A model generated the notes under the pieces. That model had not been told where the DNA came from and did no database searches. It was given only the letters and a program-made list of their open reading frames with translations. This document shows, one piece after another, positions 33,159 through 45,054 of a DNA stretch of 64,000 nucleotides. The position numbers were made by a program, and so were the translations under genes. Source of the stretch: Plantago ovata (taxonomy: Eukaryota; Streptophyta; Magnoliopsida; Lamiales; Plantaginaceae); assembly GCA_028274465.1 (NCBI GenBank), contig CM051455.1:87130871-87194870 (forward strand), written 5' to 3'. The number at the start of each line of letters is the position of its first letter. Within the stretch, counting starts at the first letter, position 1.

Positions 33159-33788
33159 CACGTCTTATCTGTTGTACGAGGTTTTCCTTGGTAGATAAGT
33201 TTTAAATTCAAAATTCCAATTATAACCCTTCCGGAGCATAAACATCGGTTCCGTCTTTCTTTAGTAGGATTTGTTCCTGGCATTAGTACTTTTCTGCTCC
33301 GTTGTGTCCCTTCGGATGGTTTTAATTTGTCTCCCCTCGTCCAAGTGCATTCCGGACATATTTTAATAACATCATATGTCCCCCCCAGTTTCCAACTATC
33401 TTTAGAAGAAGATAGTTGTAGAACTTTAGACTGTTGAGTTAGTCCGGAACAAACTTTTAGACTCCGGGAATGGTAATTTCAAAATAGTTGGCAAGATGTT
33501 AGGCTCCGCGTACTGTAGTCAAGCATATAGCGACTGTAGTATTCGGACACGAATTAGTGAAGTTTTTTATCGCAACTGTAATATTTCGTAGATTTAGAAG
33601 GTTGTAGTCAAGCTTTTTATCGCGACTGTAATATTTCATAGATTTAGAAGGTTGTAGTCATGCTTTTTATCACGACTGTAACACTTCTCCGAGGGTTTTA
33701 GTCAAACTTTACATCGCGATTGTAACAGTGCATACTGGGGGTTGTAATCAAGCTTTTTAGCGATCGTAGCCTTAAATCAAGCACTTAG
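33159..33788. repeat. Unassigned TE-like DNA with degenerate ~49-bp minisatellite
   Basis: From about 33568 to 33788 a unit of roughly 43-49 bp (core ttttatcgcgactgtaatatttc...ggttgtagtcaagc) recurs about five times with decay. It continues beyond the Athila-like element 2 at 41979-42017 (cttagcgattgtaagcc...). A G/C run (tgtccccccc near 33380) could be a minus-strand polypurine tract. No coding sequence is seen. Confidence 0.5.
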
Positions 33789-35035
33789 TGTTGAACGTGT
33801 CAAATTCAATCAAATAAATTTGTTATTTAGCCAAAGGCAATCCACAACTACAACGAAAACCGTAGTGTAGTAGTAGAATGACTCGAGTGTCGTTCTCTCA
33901 GGACTATAACTAGCTTTATCTGTTTAACAAGAAAATATAAAACAGCAGATAGAAAGCAATAGGGGGTTTTCAAGCAGATAATGGAGGTTGGTGATAGTAT
34001 GGTCCTTCTTAACATAATGGGTCGATAATCATGCATAAATTCCTCGGTCTTGCATAGAGATCTTTGAATGAATCTTGGGTCCTGTTGTAAGTATTAAGCA
34101 CTACGAAGATAATAAGGGTCTGACTCATCAACAACTAACGTCCTATTGTGTTTCGTAATCATTCAACACTACGAAGATAATTTAGTCTGATTGGCCGACA
34201 AGTGTCCAAGTGTGCATAATGATCAATACAACATACGAGAATTTTGGTGTTCAACTCATCAACGAAATAAAGCAATGACACGGAGTATAATGCGCGATAT
34301 AGCCATTAGCATGATTATCTTCCCTCGCTAAGAATTCACATACTACCACCAACGATAAATTTAGCTACTCATAAATGTGCATGCAATCAATAGCAATCAT
34401 AGAAGAAAACATATTGAAAGAATATAAAATAAGTAGATAAAAGTTGTAAGATACAAAGTTACCGAAGGTTGTCAATCTCCGGATGATTGTGATCCTACGT
34501 GCTCCAATCTGCTATGAAAAAGTATCCCCTAAGCTATGGAACTCCCAGGACAGGCCCCGGGAAGTTCCTACCTAAAACTATAGAGAGAGGTGAGAAAGTA
34601 GGCTTGGAAAGATATGATTTTCGGAGAGAAAACTCGCAACTATATATAGGCCCGAAATTTCTCTGGGGCGGTTCGCCCCCAAGTTTTTCGCGGAATTTCC
34701 GCGTTTTTCGACGCGGATTTGGATTTCTTCACCTTTTCGGACTCGGTTTCAGACTTCTAATGGCCTTCTAACCTCCAGATTCGACCCCTAGACTCCAATT
34801 CCTATCCGGAAACCTTCAGATACTCCAAATAGGCTTCTGGAACACCAATTCCTTGTAGACTTCAATATAATTGCCCGTAAATCTCCGAATTTCAACCAAA
34901 ACCTGTAAAATAAAATCTAAAGGGAAACATGACACTATTATAATAAAATGTACTAAAATATAGCTAAATTAACATAGAGGATAGCTAAATTAGGTGAAAA
35001 AGACTCGAATGAAAGTGTAAAATACACATTCATCA
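33789..35035 (-). mobile_element. Athila-like element 2, 3' LTR
   Basis: The start tgttgaacgtgtc carries a one-base change from the family's tgatgaac terminus, and the end is cacattcatca. Only one copy of the GC palindrome remains (34664-34680) beside TATATATA (about 34641-34648), against two in the partner LTR. Confidence 0.9.
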
Positions 35036-36545
35036 AACTCCCCAAACCGAACCTTTGCTTGTCCTCAAGCAACTAAGCTAGACTCTAATACAAAAAACAT
35101 GCAAGACTCAAAATATGGAGTTTCATACCAAATAAAATGAACTAAATTACTGAATCTACCAAATAGCATATGAACAAAAACCATATAAATCATAGCATGA
35201 ATATAGGTTGAAAAATACCTCGCTTGACTTATACACATCCACATAAGCACTTATGTCTAGACAAGATAGTCTCTCATAACATTCTCTACCTGGACCTAGT
35301 CAGTGACGACGTAATGATGCATGCTAAGATACGAATGGTTGCCCCGTGCCTATGAAACTAAGGACTTACTGTTGTTCCACCATGTTAAGACTTTCCCTCA
35401 AAAGAGGTCGAACCAGTACTGGCTCTCATCAAACGAAGGAGGGTTCCCTATAAAAGATAACACTCCCCTATTCTACCCGTCTCTCAAGTGAAGTCTTAAA
35501 CTATTCACCACTTCCTGAATGGCAGGACGAGGGTGGTCTAGAACAGATGACACTTAAGACAAAAGAGATAAAAAATAGAAAAACACAATTACGAACAATA
35601 CGAAAAATGGAAAAGACTCAAACTTTGCTAAACTGCTATTTGGCTTTATTTTTGGACCCTTCTTTGCTTTTTTGGGGTCTTCCCTTTTTTTCTTTTTTTT
35701 ACTTTCCAGATTCTTTTTTTCTTTTTCTCTTTTTTATTTTTCTGGAATTTTTTTCTTTCTTTTTTTTCGATTTTTCTAGCCAACAGTAGCATAACAAAAA
35801 AGAGAAACAAAAATGACTCACACGACTTCCCCAAACCTATTCGAAAGAATAGTTTGGAGTACAAAATTCACGAAAAAGGAAAATAAACTCACGATACGAA
35901 AAATGAAAAACAGAAACAAGTCTATGATGGTGTAACCCCCTCCCCAAACCTATTCGGAAGAATAGGTTATAAACAAAGGATCACACAACCTCACACTACC
36001 TCCTTACTAGGCATTTAGCAATCTCAAAGCATGGTGAAGACTTGTTGCCTCTTAGGTACATAATTACTCGGGAAAACAACTATAAGACCCTAACATGCAT
36101 CATCTTATTATAAAGGCCTTCGTGAACCGCAGTAGAGAAAACACCACTAAGTGATGTCGAGACTACCATGCTTAACTAAGTGCAATACATAAATGAGACA
36201 AGTCAAGCGAGAAAAACCTCAAACAAATTCATTGAAATGAAGCATACGATTAATGGCATAGCTAGTTGATCTACCCAATAAAAAGGTTCAAAAAATTCGG
36301 CAATAAACTCCATATAAAACATGCAAGACTATCCTAGGATGAATGAAGTGAAATGCAACCTATAAAACTAAGAAAGGGGTAAACGTGCAGATGCAAATGC
36401 AGACGGATAAAGCATGCGAGGTACTATACTCATCCTACCAATGCCAAGCTCCAAACTAACAACATCAAATCACTTAAATCCCATCCCCCTCATGAAATTA
36501 ACGCTAGTCCCTAGCAGTAAGAAAATGAGATAATAAGATGTGATA
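35036..36545 (-). other. Athila-like element 2, 3' untranslated region
   Basis: It contains the polypurine tract (complement of aactccccaaacc at 35036-35048), the A/G-rich sense tract (about 35645-35776), and two hairpins: 35834-35855 (one stem mismatch) and 35947-35968 (perfect 9-bp stem, ggaa instead of gaaa in the plus-strand loop). There is no gene. Confidence 0.7.
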
Positions 36546-37417
36546 CTAGATGTTACCCCATGGTTTGGCCTCGGTCGGCTGAGTATGCTGCTTGTGATTT
36601 ATTGGGCCTCCCCCGTGAGCTTCATAGTGTGACATCAGGTCTTCTGGTGGTTGCGGTAGTTCCATTTTTAGGCCAGTCAGGATCAAATCCTCTATAAGAA
36701 TCATCATTGCCCGTATGGCCTTCATCGTCACTACTGTCACCATCATCATCACCAGTAGAGTTGCAGTGGCAGGTAGAATTATCAAGACCAGACGCCGATG
36801 TTATGGAATCCTCCATCCTGTAGCCCTCCAATGGGATGTGAACTGTTGAAGGGGAAAGGGCAGTGGTATCAAGACCTCCCCCTCCAACGATTTACACCAC
36901 AAGAAGGTTACAGTAGGCTGCTCGGTTACTCAGAAGTCTTCTACCTTTTTCTCCAATTTCGACCACATTCTCCACTGTTGCTCCGACCGATGTCAATATG
37001 ATGCTCACTTCAGAGGTTGGCAAAGGGCGCCCCAACGAGGGACTGTGTACCCATGTCATTATGTTTTGGAACCAAGCTAGCGCTTCGGAACCTTCTAGCA
37101 ACTGCGAACTCAAGATCAAATCCGTCGCTGCGAGAATGTCCCGGTGCCTTCCAGTTCACTCGAACTCTGTAGTCCTCGTGATGGAGTGATGATGTAATAA
37201 CGGTTTCTGTCCCTTCGGTGGTGCATGAATAGGCATAGGAGTCCTTACTCCAGGTGTACTCTAGCTCCTCCTCTCGGATAATCCACGACGTTGTTGCAAA
37301 ACCCCTTGGCTCGAACGCACATCTAGCGAGATCACCTTCCTTGACATGGTTCTTCACGGCAATCATACGGGAATGCTCCCTTTCCTTGGTATGGTACCTA
37401 CAAACAGCAATTAGCAC
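36546..37417 (-). pseudogene. Athila-like ORF2, strongly diverged and broken (element 2)
   Basis: After a conserved splice acceptor (TTTGTAG|GTACC at 37398) the minus strand reads HTKEREHSRMIAVKNHVKEG and onward to a stop near 37010, then other frames. Homology to ORF2 of element 1 is recognisable only in patches, for example RAAYC...TALSPSTVHIPLEGYRM against TAYC...AALSPSTIDVQLIRYQM, followed by an acidic linker. Several stops and frameshifts make it non-functional. The divergence contrasts with the well-conserved gag of the same two elements. Confidence 0.6.
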
Positions 37418-37885
37418 CTCGTACGACTTTAAACAGACTCAAATATATACTTGTGCAAAAACGAAAAATACGAGTGATAAAATTAACAATCAAACTCCCC
37501 AAACCGCAATACATCACATCATGCTCTTACTAGACAACCAATATCCTTGATAACAAGGCTCAATTCATACCATAGCAGCGCAAAAATTCAACCAACATAA
37601 ATCCTCATACTCAACAATTAAGCATTCTATCGTCAAATCCACAAACATTACACCAATAAACATATTCATATGCAAGAATCAAAAGATAAAGACATATTGC
37701 AGAACATGATATATCATCTAGCAGCAAAATACCCAAATCAACAATCCAAGCAAAATTGAGCATGCAATTGATAGTGAATAACATGTCTAATCACACAAAC
37801 AACATACCCATGCATCAAATAAACATAATCGAAGCTCAAAATAGAAAACCCCCAAATTTGAAATTTAGGGTTCTAAGGATGATAC
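37398..37885 (-). other. Predicted 5' UTR intron of ORF2 (element 2)
   Basis: Donor GAG|GTATC and acceptor TTTGTAG match the sites in element 1. The flanking GGGTTCTAAGG/CCCTAAATTTCAAATTTG stretch is alignable between elements, which supports a real conserved intron of about 488 bp. Confidence 0.55.
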
Positions 37886-38117
37886 CTCAGATTTGCAAAT
37901 CTAACGAATTAGGATGAAATCTGTTTGGATAGGATGATAGATCGTGTTATAGGCTTCGAATTAAGCTAAAGAACACTCAATTTGGTCAAGAAATGAAGAA
38001 GTTATGAAGATTTAGAAGCAAAATCGCACTTTTCGGGTTTTTTGGGAGTATGGATGAAGATGAATGAAGAAAATATGGTTTTGGGGTTGAAATCCGCGTT
38101 TTTTAAGATCTGGGACT

Positions 38118-38170
38118 GTGGGGCGGTTCGCCCCACCACGGGGCGGTTCGCCCCGTGCTCCCCAATGCGG
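38118..38170 (-). promoter_or_regulatory. GC palindrome cluster upstream of ORF2 (element 2)
   Basis: Two copies of GGGGCGGTTCGCCCC occur (about 38118-38155), followed by an imperfect ccccaatgcgggg dyad. The position relative to the ORF2 5' UTR exon matches the five-copy cluster at 17048-17174. Confidence 0.5.
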
Positions 38171-38418
38171 GGAGACGGGTCCCGATGTCAGAAAATGCGG
38201 TTTAAAATCCCGAAACCAATTTTTTTCAAAAAACCACTCGAAAAATCTCACTCAAACAAAAGAATATACGACACAGACATGAACAAATTCGCATATCAGA
38301 GGCAAATAGTTCAAGAATGAATGCATGCAGAAAAGCAGTAAAGAAAGCGGTAAAAATTCCGGGTTGCCTCCCGGATAGCGTCATTGTTTAAAGTCTTTGA
38401 CTCGACTCCTGTCTGCGC

Positions 38419-40550
38419 CTATCTCTTCTTTTTGCGGGTACTAGCCTTCCCCTTCATTGATCTCCTTTCCATGCCACGAACCTTTGAATAAGAAAGAATA
38501 TAGGCTGCAAGACCACAGTAGTGAGTAATAATGTCAGGCGGTTCAGGTGGATCAGGTATAGCTTGCAACACATGTTGCTTGCCATTTACATCGATGGTGC
38601 AAGTTCTTTGGTAGATATCCATCAACGAGCGTAGATTGGTCAAGAATGTTTGCCCTAAGAGTATGACATCCCCCGTTCCAGGTGCAGACACCGGCATAAC
38701 TACAAAATTGGTGTTTATGGATGCTTCACCAATCTTGACCAACACATTTTTCACAACGCCCTCCGGTCTCATAAAGGATCCATCCGCCAGTTGTACGATA
38801 GCCCTTTGCTCAGATAGTTTTCCGATGTTGCTCTTTCAAACACATTCAAAGGAATTATGTTTGAGTAGGATCCTGTATCTAGTGTGGCACGGACATCTTC
38901 GAGCTCACCAATCCCTACCTTAACATCGAAACTTTTAGGGAGTGGTTCGGGATCCTCTTGTTCCTCATCACTGGTGTTAGAACCATGGCACTCCTCTTCC
39001 TCCTCAGACTGTAGGAGTTCTTCCTTAATGCATTTCTTGCACCTAACTACCTTCATGATGGTGATTTCGTCAGGTACATCATCAGCCAATGCGATGGCAT
39101 TCGACTGCACAGTGCTGCTAGGCAGTTTTCGATCGATCAACTCTTGCATGTTTTGATGGGCAAGCCTAGTGCTCTCTTCCAACCTATCGAGCCTTGCCCT
39201 AGTCTTCTCAGAATCTTCTTCATACCGTTTGAGAAAACTTTGTGTGTGATCGACCATCTTCTGCAAGTTCTCCATTAGTTGAGCCGTCTTCGACTTCGGT
39301 GGCTCTTTCGGAGCGGGGTTTTTGCAGTGATCATTACCATAGTTCAGCCTACTACGATCTTGGTTAGGTCCATAAGTTTGGTTAGCCGGTGCATATCCTT
39401 GATTGTTACGGTATCCTCTTCTCCAGAATCCACCTCGAGGATTCCTACCGTCTTGTCCGTAGCTAACTTCTTGAGTACCAAACTCCGCAGCAAAGGCTTC
39501 TTCTTCTCCTCCTCGAGCCCAATTGCCATCATCGTATGCCAACTCTGATCTACACATATGGGCTCCATGCCCATAGTTCTTGCATATTCGGCATACTTCG
39601 TTCGAAACAGTTGTTCCGGTGGGGCTCTTGAGGACTTGCTTCAATTCGTTGGTAAAGCACTCGAATTGATCCCCATTCCCCCTGTACATAGGGGCTTCTT
39701 GAGTTGGTGGAGCTTCAGGTCCACGTCTCCTAACCATTGCCCTTGGGTCCTTGAACTGCGAACCCTTAGCAAGCCTTTCGAAAACAGCCCAGACGGCTTC
39801 TGCGGTTTCTTCCCAAATATTGCCTTGGCATTGGAAATCCACCACTTGTTGGTTCTCGAAGGTTAGTCCATTGTAGAAGTGTTGGACTAGGTCGGAGAGT
39901 TCAAAACCATGGTGAGGGCACTTGTTTGTGAGATGTTGGAACCTCTCGAACGCGGTGAAGATGGTCTCATCATAGTCTTGCTTGAATCCAGTGATTTGCG
40001 CCTTAAGCGCGGTAGTCAGAGTGTGTGGGAAGTATTTCTCCATGAAAGCTGAAAAAACCTTTTCCCAAGTGTCCAGCGAGCCTGCTGGAAGAGAGCTCAG
40101 CCATGACTTGGCTCTGTCGCCAAGTCCCATCGCAAAAACCTTCATCCTTAATTCATCTGTGGTTATGTCAGCTCCGGGTCGTGGGAGTTGGTTGACGAAA
40201 TCATCGATATCGTTCAACTACCCCATCACATCCTCCCTTGATAAGCCATAGAACCTCGGAAGTTGTTGGAATGCGTGGTTCTTGATTTCCAGATCTCGGG
40301 TTGCAGACGAAAGAACTATCGCTGGTCCCCTCATACGATCCTTGGTGGGTTGTACCCATGCCTTTAGTGGTCTAGCTTCTGCCATTCCGTCGATTTCCTT
40401 GAATAGACTAATTAGAGATTCAGAGAAATCGGTTTCCTCTATTTCCTCTAGTGCGCGCCTTTCAAGTAGTCGCCTTCTCTGGTGGTAGACTCTATCGATC
40501 TCAGCAATTGAATTAGCAAGCGGTGTTCCTGCAGAACGTGTATGCGGCAT
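38419..40550 (-). pseudogene. Athila-like gag-protease polyprotein (element 2)
   Basis: It starts MPHTRSAGTPLANS at 40550. The same domains as element 1 appear: gag core RAKSWLSSLPAGSLDTWEKV, KCPHHGFELSDLVQHFYNGL, CCHC knuckle CRICKNYGHGAHMC, and protease ATLDTGSYSNI. A TAG after EDVMG (40218-40220) and a one-base loss after FERATSE (about 38830) interrupt it. The protease continues at 38772 as MRPEGVVKNVLVKIGEAS and ends KKKR at 38419. No RT follows. In element 1 these two positions are open, so the defects are private. Confidence 0.85.
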
Positions 40551-40712
40551 ACACTATCTGTGACAGACTAGGTAAAGAGATTAGAAACAAATAGGAAAGC
40601 AGAGAGAGATTAAAAAGGAAAACTAAAACTAATAGAATTAGGAATCTAAAGCTGTAAATAAAAACAAATTAAACAGAAAAAAGGAGTATAGTCCCCGGCA
40701 GCGGCGCCAATT
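40551..40712 (-). promoter_or_regulatory. Leader with tRNA-Asp primer-binding site (40693-40709)
   Basis: ccccggcagcggcgcca differs from the tRNA-Asp 3' end by one base (g for a). It lies 3 nt from the 5' LTR. Confidence 0.85.
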
Positions 40713-41978
40713 TGATGAACGTGTCAAATTCAATCAAATAAATTTGTTATTTAGCCAAAGGCAATCCACAACTACAACGAAAACCGTAGTGTAGTAGTAG
40801 AATAACTCGAGTGTCGTTCTCCAGGACTATAACTAGCTTTATCTGTTTAACAAGAAAATATAAAACAACAGATAGAAAGCAATAGGGGGTTTTCAAGCAG
40901 ATAATGGAGGTTGGTGATAGTATGGTCCTTCTTAACATAATGGGTCGATAATCATGCATAAATTCCTCGGTCTTGCATAGAGATCTTTGAATGAATCTTG
41001 GGTCCTGTTGTAAGTATTGAGCACTACGAAGATAATAAGGGTCTGACTCATCAACAACTAACGTCCTATTGTGTTCCGTAATCATTCAACACTACGAAGA
41101 TAATTTAGTCTGATTGGCCGACAAGTGTCCAAGTGTGCATAATGATCAATACAACATACGAGAATTTTGGTGTTCAACTCATCAACGAAATAAAGCAATG
41201 ACACGGAGTATAATGCGCGATATAGCCATTAGCATGATTATCTTCCCTCGCTAAGAATTCACATACTACCACCAACGATAAATTTAGCTACTCATAATGT
41301 GCATGCAATCAATAGCAATCATAGAAGAAAACATATTGAAAGAATATAAAATAAGTAGATAAAAGTTGTAAGATACAAAGTTACCGAAGGTTGTCAATCT
41401 CCGGATGATTGTGATCCTACGTGCTCCAATCTGCTATGAAAAAGTATCCCCTAAGCTATGGAACTCCCAGGACAGGCCCCGGGAAGTTCCTACCTAAAAC
41501 TATAGAGAGAGGTAAGAAAGTAGGCTTGGAAAGATATGATTTTCGGAGAGAAAACTCGCAACTATATATAGGCCCGAAATTCCTCTGGGGCGGTTCGCCC
41601 GAGGCACGGGGCGGTTCGCCCCTCAGTTTTTCGCGGAATTTCCGTGTTTTTCGACGCGGATTTGGATTTCTTCACCTTTTCGGACTCGGTTTCAGACTTC
41701 TAATGGCCTTCTAACCTCCTGATTCGACCCCTAGACTCCAATTCCTATCCGGAAACCTTCAGATACTCCAAATAGGCTTCTGGAACACCAATTCCTTGTA
41801 GACTTCAATATAATTGCCCGTAAATCTCCGAATTTCAACCAAAACCTGTAAAATAAAATCTAAAGGGAAACGTGACACTATTCTAATAAAATGTACTAAA
41901 ATATAGCTAAATTAACATAGAGGATAGCTAAATTAGGTGAAAAAGACTCGAATGAAAGTGTAAAATACACATTCATCA
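40713..41978 (-). mobile_element. Athila-like element 2, 5' LTR
   Basis: It is 1266 bp. TATATATA lies at 41573-41580 and two GC palindromes at 41586-41624, upstream of it in sense direction. It is followed by the TSD CTTAG. Confidence 0.9.
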
Positions 41979-42017
41979 CTTAGCGATTGTAAGCCTAGTA
42001 GCGTTGTGACTTGTAAT

Positions 42018-42361
42018 CAAGGATTGTGTTGAATTCACTGCATTTGCTGAGAAGAGTGTAAGAGAGATTTTGAGAAAATCTTCTAGAAGAGCTTAACTCT
42101 CTGTAATAGTTTTTGTTAAAGTTTTTGTTTGCTGATTCTGTTTAAGTTATCTCTGCTACTTCTTGTAAACTTCTGAAAGATAACTATCAACAATGAAGCT
42201 TTTGACTCTTATTGGTTTTTGATTATGCAATTTACTTATGCTTACTGTTTAATTATTCAAGTATGCTTGCATTAATCAACTGATTTATTCAACATCAGAA
42301 ACCTCTAAAAGGGTAACAATTAATTTAGCCATGGATTGCTAACATCAAAAAGGGGGAAATT
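42018..42361 (+). mobile_element. Sirevirus C: 3' internal remnant sharing the next LTR
   Basis: The stretch ggattgtgttgaattcactg... through the polypurine tract (aaaaagggggaaat, 42348-42361) is almost identical to 53706-54043 at the end of Sirevirus B, including the last codons of ORF3. It leads directly into the LTR at 42362, which therefore is both the 3' LTR of this remnant and the 5' LTR of Sirevirus B. Its left side is cut off by the minisatellite region. Confidence 0.85.
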
Positions 42362-43956
42362 TGTTAGGAAACTTGTAATTTTGATGAGCTATTAACCATG
42401 CTAAATTAAGGAAAGTCCAGTAACTAGTACTCTTAAGGTCCATAGGAATTTAGAATTTTAAGGACATTGTAAAAGAGGAACGTTTGCTGAAGACTTAGAA
42501 TAGGTGCTAGATAGGTTGGTTTTTAAAGCTTATGATGTATCTTGTTTTCTGAAAAGAAAATAACCTATTGAAGCATTTGCTGACGATGTACTTTGTTTTT
42601 ACAAACAAACTATTGAAGCATTTAGAACCGCTCAGAATCTTGAAGATATTGAAGATCTGATGACTTGAAGAATTCGAAGATCTGAAGACAAGAAGATTTC
42701 TGAAGACTGGTATCTACAAAGGCACATGTTGCTCAGAAAGTGGAAACTTCAGCAACAGCATTGCATAAGTGAAAATCTGAAAGACAGAGTAGGTTGTGCT
42801 TGCTGAAACTGAGACTGACCACTTGCTGATGGAACATATGTGACCTCTTGCTGAAAGTACTTACATTTGCGCTCCAATGTTACTGTTTGAATTCTATTCA
42901 AATAAGCATTAAATGCAAAGCTCGCACGCGAAGGAAATGAAGACTAGAAGACAAACAAGGACGCTGCTGAAAGTACAAAAGCAAGATAGTGACATCTTAA
43001 GGATCAAAAGCCTTGGAATTTAAAATTCAAACGGCTCCTTATTTTCACTATAAATAGAGGTCATCCGACAAAGAGTTGAAGTGTGTCAACAACGTGATCG
43101 AACTCTCACTTGTGCTTAAAACTCACATACCTTCAAACTCTCTATACTGCCATTGATCCGTTCCAAGACTTAAAGCTTGAAAAAGCTACTTGTGAAGAAG
43201 TAGAATTTACACGGCTAAGAAATTAGTTAAGTGTTCTTTCTTTCTTTCGAACAAGAACAAGTCTTGACACCAGAAACAATCAAATTTGTTTATTGCAAAG
43301 TATTCAAAGTTTTGTTTCTTAGATTACTTGTTGTAACTGAATAAGTTATAATTAATTTATCTCACCCCAAACCTCTCTAACTGAAAATACACCCTTTCAG
43401 GCGTGATATTCAGGGGGAACTTAATCGAGCATAGTTTTGCTGATTAAAAGTACCAAGTTTGGTGGAGAACAAGGTTGCGTTCTCTAGATTAGGTTGGAGA
43501 CGAAGCAAGTGTGCTTTGGTTGCTGTTTGAATCGCTTTAGATAGGAGTTGTAAGGAACCTCAATCATATCTTAGTGGATTCAGTCCTAGAAAGGACAAAG
43601 TGGATTAGTTGAGAGCTTACGCCACTCTCAGATACCACTATAAAAGTGTTTGTGTGATTTACTTACTGTATTAAGTTTTCAGCAAATCATATATTTCTGT
43701 ACACAGTCACTCACATCACTTGCTGAAACCTTTATTCGCTGAAAGAAGCACTTATTGTATCAAAGACTTCCGCTCTCAGATTTTAAGTATCAGCAAACCT
43801 AGTTACTGCAAAGTAACTTGCGCTTGCTGAGAAAGTTAAGTATCAGCAAACTCATTACTGAAAAGTAATAAGCACTTGCTGAGAAAGTTTTAAACGACGA
43901 AAGTTTGAAAATTCACCCCCCCTGTAGTCTTTTCTTGTTGTTTAAAGGGACCAACA
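42362..43956 (+). mobile_element. Sirevirus B 5' LTR (shared)
   Basis: It is 1595 bp, TGTTAGGAAACTTG...AAAGGGACCAACA, with TATA box tataaata at 43049-43056 and a C-tract near 43915-43922. Confidence 0.9.
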
Positions 43957-44068
43957 AGTGGTATCAGAACTGGAGGTTCCTTAACCTTCAGCACTGAACC
44001 TAGATCCCCTTAGGTGCTTTCCGTAAATCACTCTCACTTGATCAGTTTGGTAGTACTTTGCTGACAGG
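43957..44068 (+). promoter_or_regulatory. Primer-binding site (tRNA-iMet) and gag leader
   Basis: tggtatcagaac at 43959-43970 follows the LTR by 2 nt and is complementary to the plant initiator tRNA-Met 3' end except for one base (canonical tggtatcagagc). The short leader runs to the gag ATG at 44069. Confidence 0.85.
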
Positions 44069-45054
44069 ATGTCTTTAGGAGATGCTCCCTTGCTGAAGCT
44101 GGAAAATTACGAAAAATGGCGAAACAACATGATGCTACATCTTGAGGCCATTAGTGATGAGATGGTCACTGTCATTAATGATGGACCTATCAAGATCACT
44201 AAGGTTGAAAGAAGTTTCCCTCACAAGACCACTGAAGCTGGAAAGGAAACTATCTTAGGTGAACCATCAGATACTGTTGTGCCAAAACCAAGAGAGGAAT
44301 GGACTTCTGACGAAGCTAAGAGATTCCGTCTTGATGGCCAAGCAAGAAACATCATCATTCGATCAACTTCGGATACCATACAGTGCAAACTGTGGGGTGC
44401 TAAGACTGCTAAGGAAGCTTGGAAAATGGTTCAAGATCTTTGTGCTGGATTTGACAAAACCAAGGAAAACTAACTTGAAGTACTTAAATTAAAGTTTTAA
44501 AACTTTAAGCAAGGTACAAACGAGTCACTGGAAGACTTTGATTTCAGATTCACAACTCTTGTTAGTGAAATGGCAGCCTTGGGTGTTGAAAACCTTTACT
44601 CAGATTCTGATAAAGTGAAAACTATCATCAGAAGTCTGAATCAAGAATGGATTCACACTCAGAATTTCTATTACAAGGAATGCCAGATATTACACCAACA
44701 GAGTTGTTCTCTCATCTTGCTACTGTCAATTATGAGACAAAGCAAAGAGAAAATATGTTTGCTGAAAAATCGCAAAACATTGCTCTTGCTGCAAAGCCGT
44801 CATCTTCTGAAAAGAAGAATGATAAAGAGCCTACTGATGAAAACTCTTTGGTTCTCAAAAACATGAAGAAATTCATCAGCAAGGAACTTGAAATGCGAAA
44901 AGCAAAAGAGAAGCTGAAAAAGCATCTTGGTAATAACTACCATAAGTACAAGAATGAGACTAGCTCGCTGAACAAGCAAGCTCAGCAAGCAACTTCATCA
45001 GAAGAACCAGCAGTTGGAAATGATCTATACTTTTATTGCAAAAAGCCTGGACAC
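44069..45054 (+). pseudogene. Sirevirus B gag, N-terminal part
   Basis: It begins MSLGDAPLLKLENYEKWRNN and follows the Copia gag pattern to LCAGFDKTKEN. In-frame TAA stops then occur at 44471 and about 44497, and the frame shifts near 44690 before ITPTELFSHLATVNYETKQ. The nucleocapsid knuckle is split by the solo LTR: YCKKPGH precedes it and FKANC follows. The first Cys of the CX2CX4HX4C motif is Tyr here. A Lys-rich segment precedes the knuckle. Confidence 0.8.

Larger units (their letters stand above)
33789..41978 (-). mobile_element. Athila-like non-autonomous LTR retrotransposon 2
   Basis: This 8190-bp element lies on the minus strand with a perfect 5-bp TSD CTTAG (33784-33788 and 41979-41983), inserted within the minisatellite. 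LTRs are 1247 bp (left) and 1266 bp (right), nearly identical apart from a palindrome-array deletion and a terminal TGTT/TGAT change, so it is a young insertion. It has the same plan as element 1: tRNA-Asp primer site, gag-protease, spliced ORF2, purine tract and hairpins. RT and integrase are again absent. Confidence 0.9.

Noticed and set aside
33540-33788. Regular repeats considered as a CRISPR-like array
   Set aside because: The units are degenerate and contiguous with no unique spacers, in a plant nuclear retrotransposon context. It is a minisatellite.
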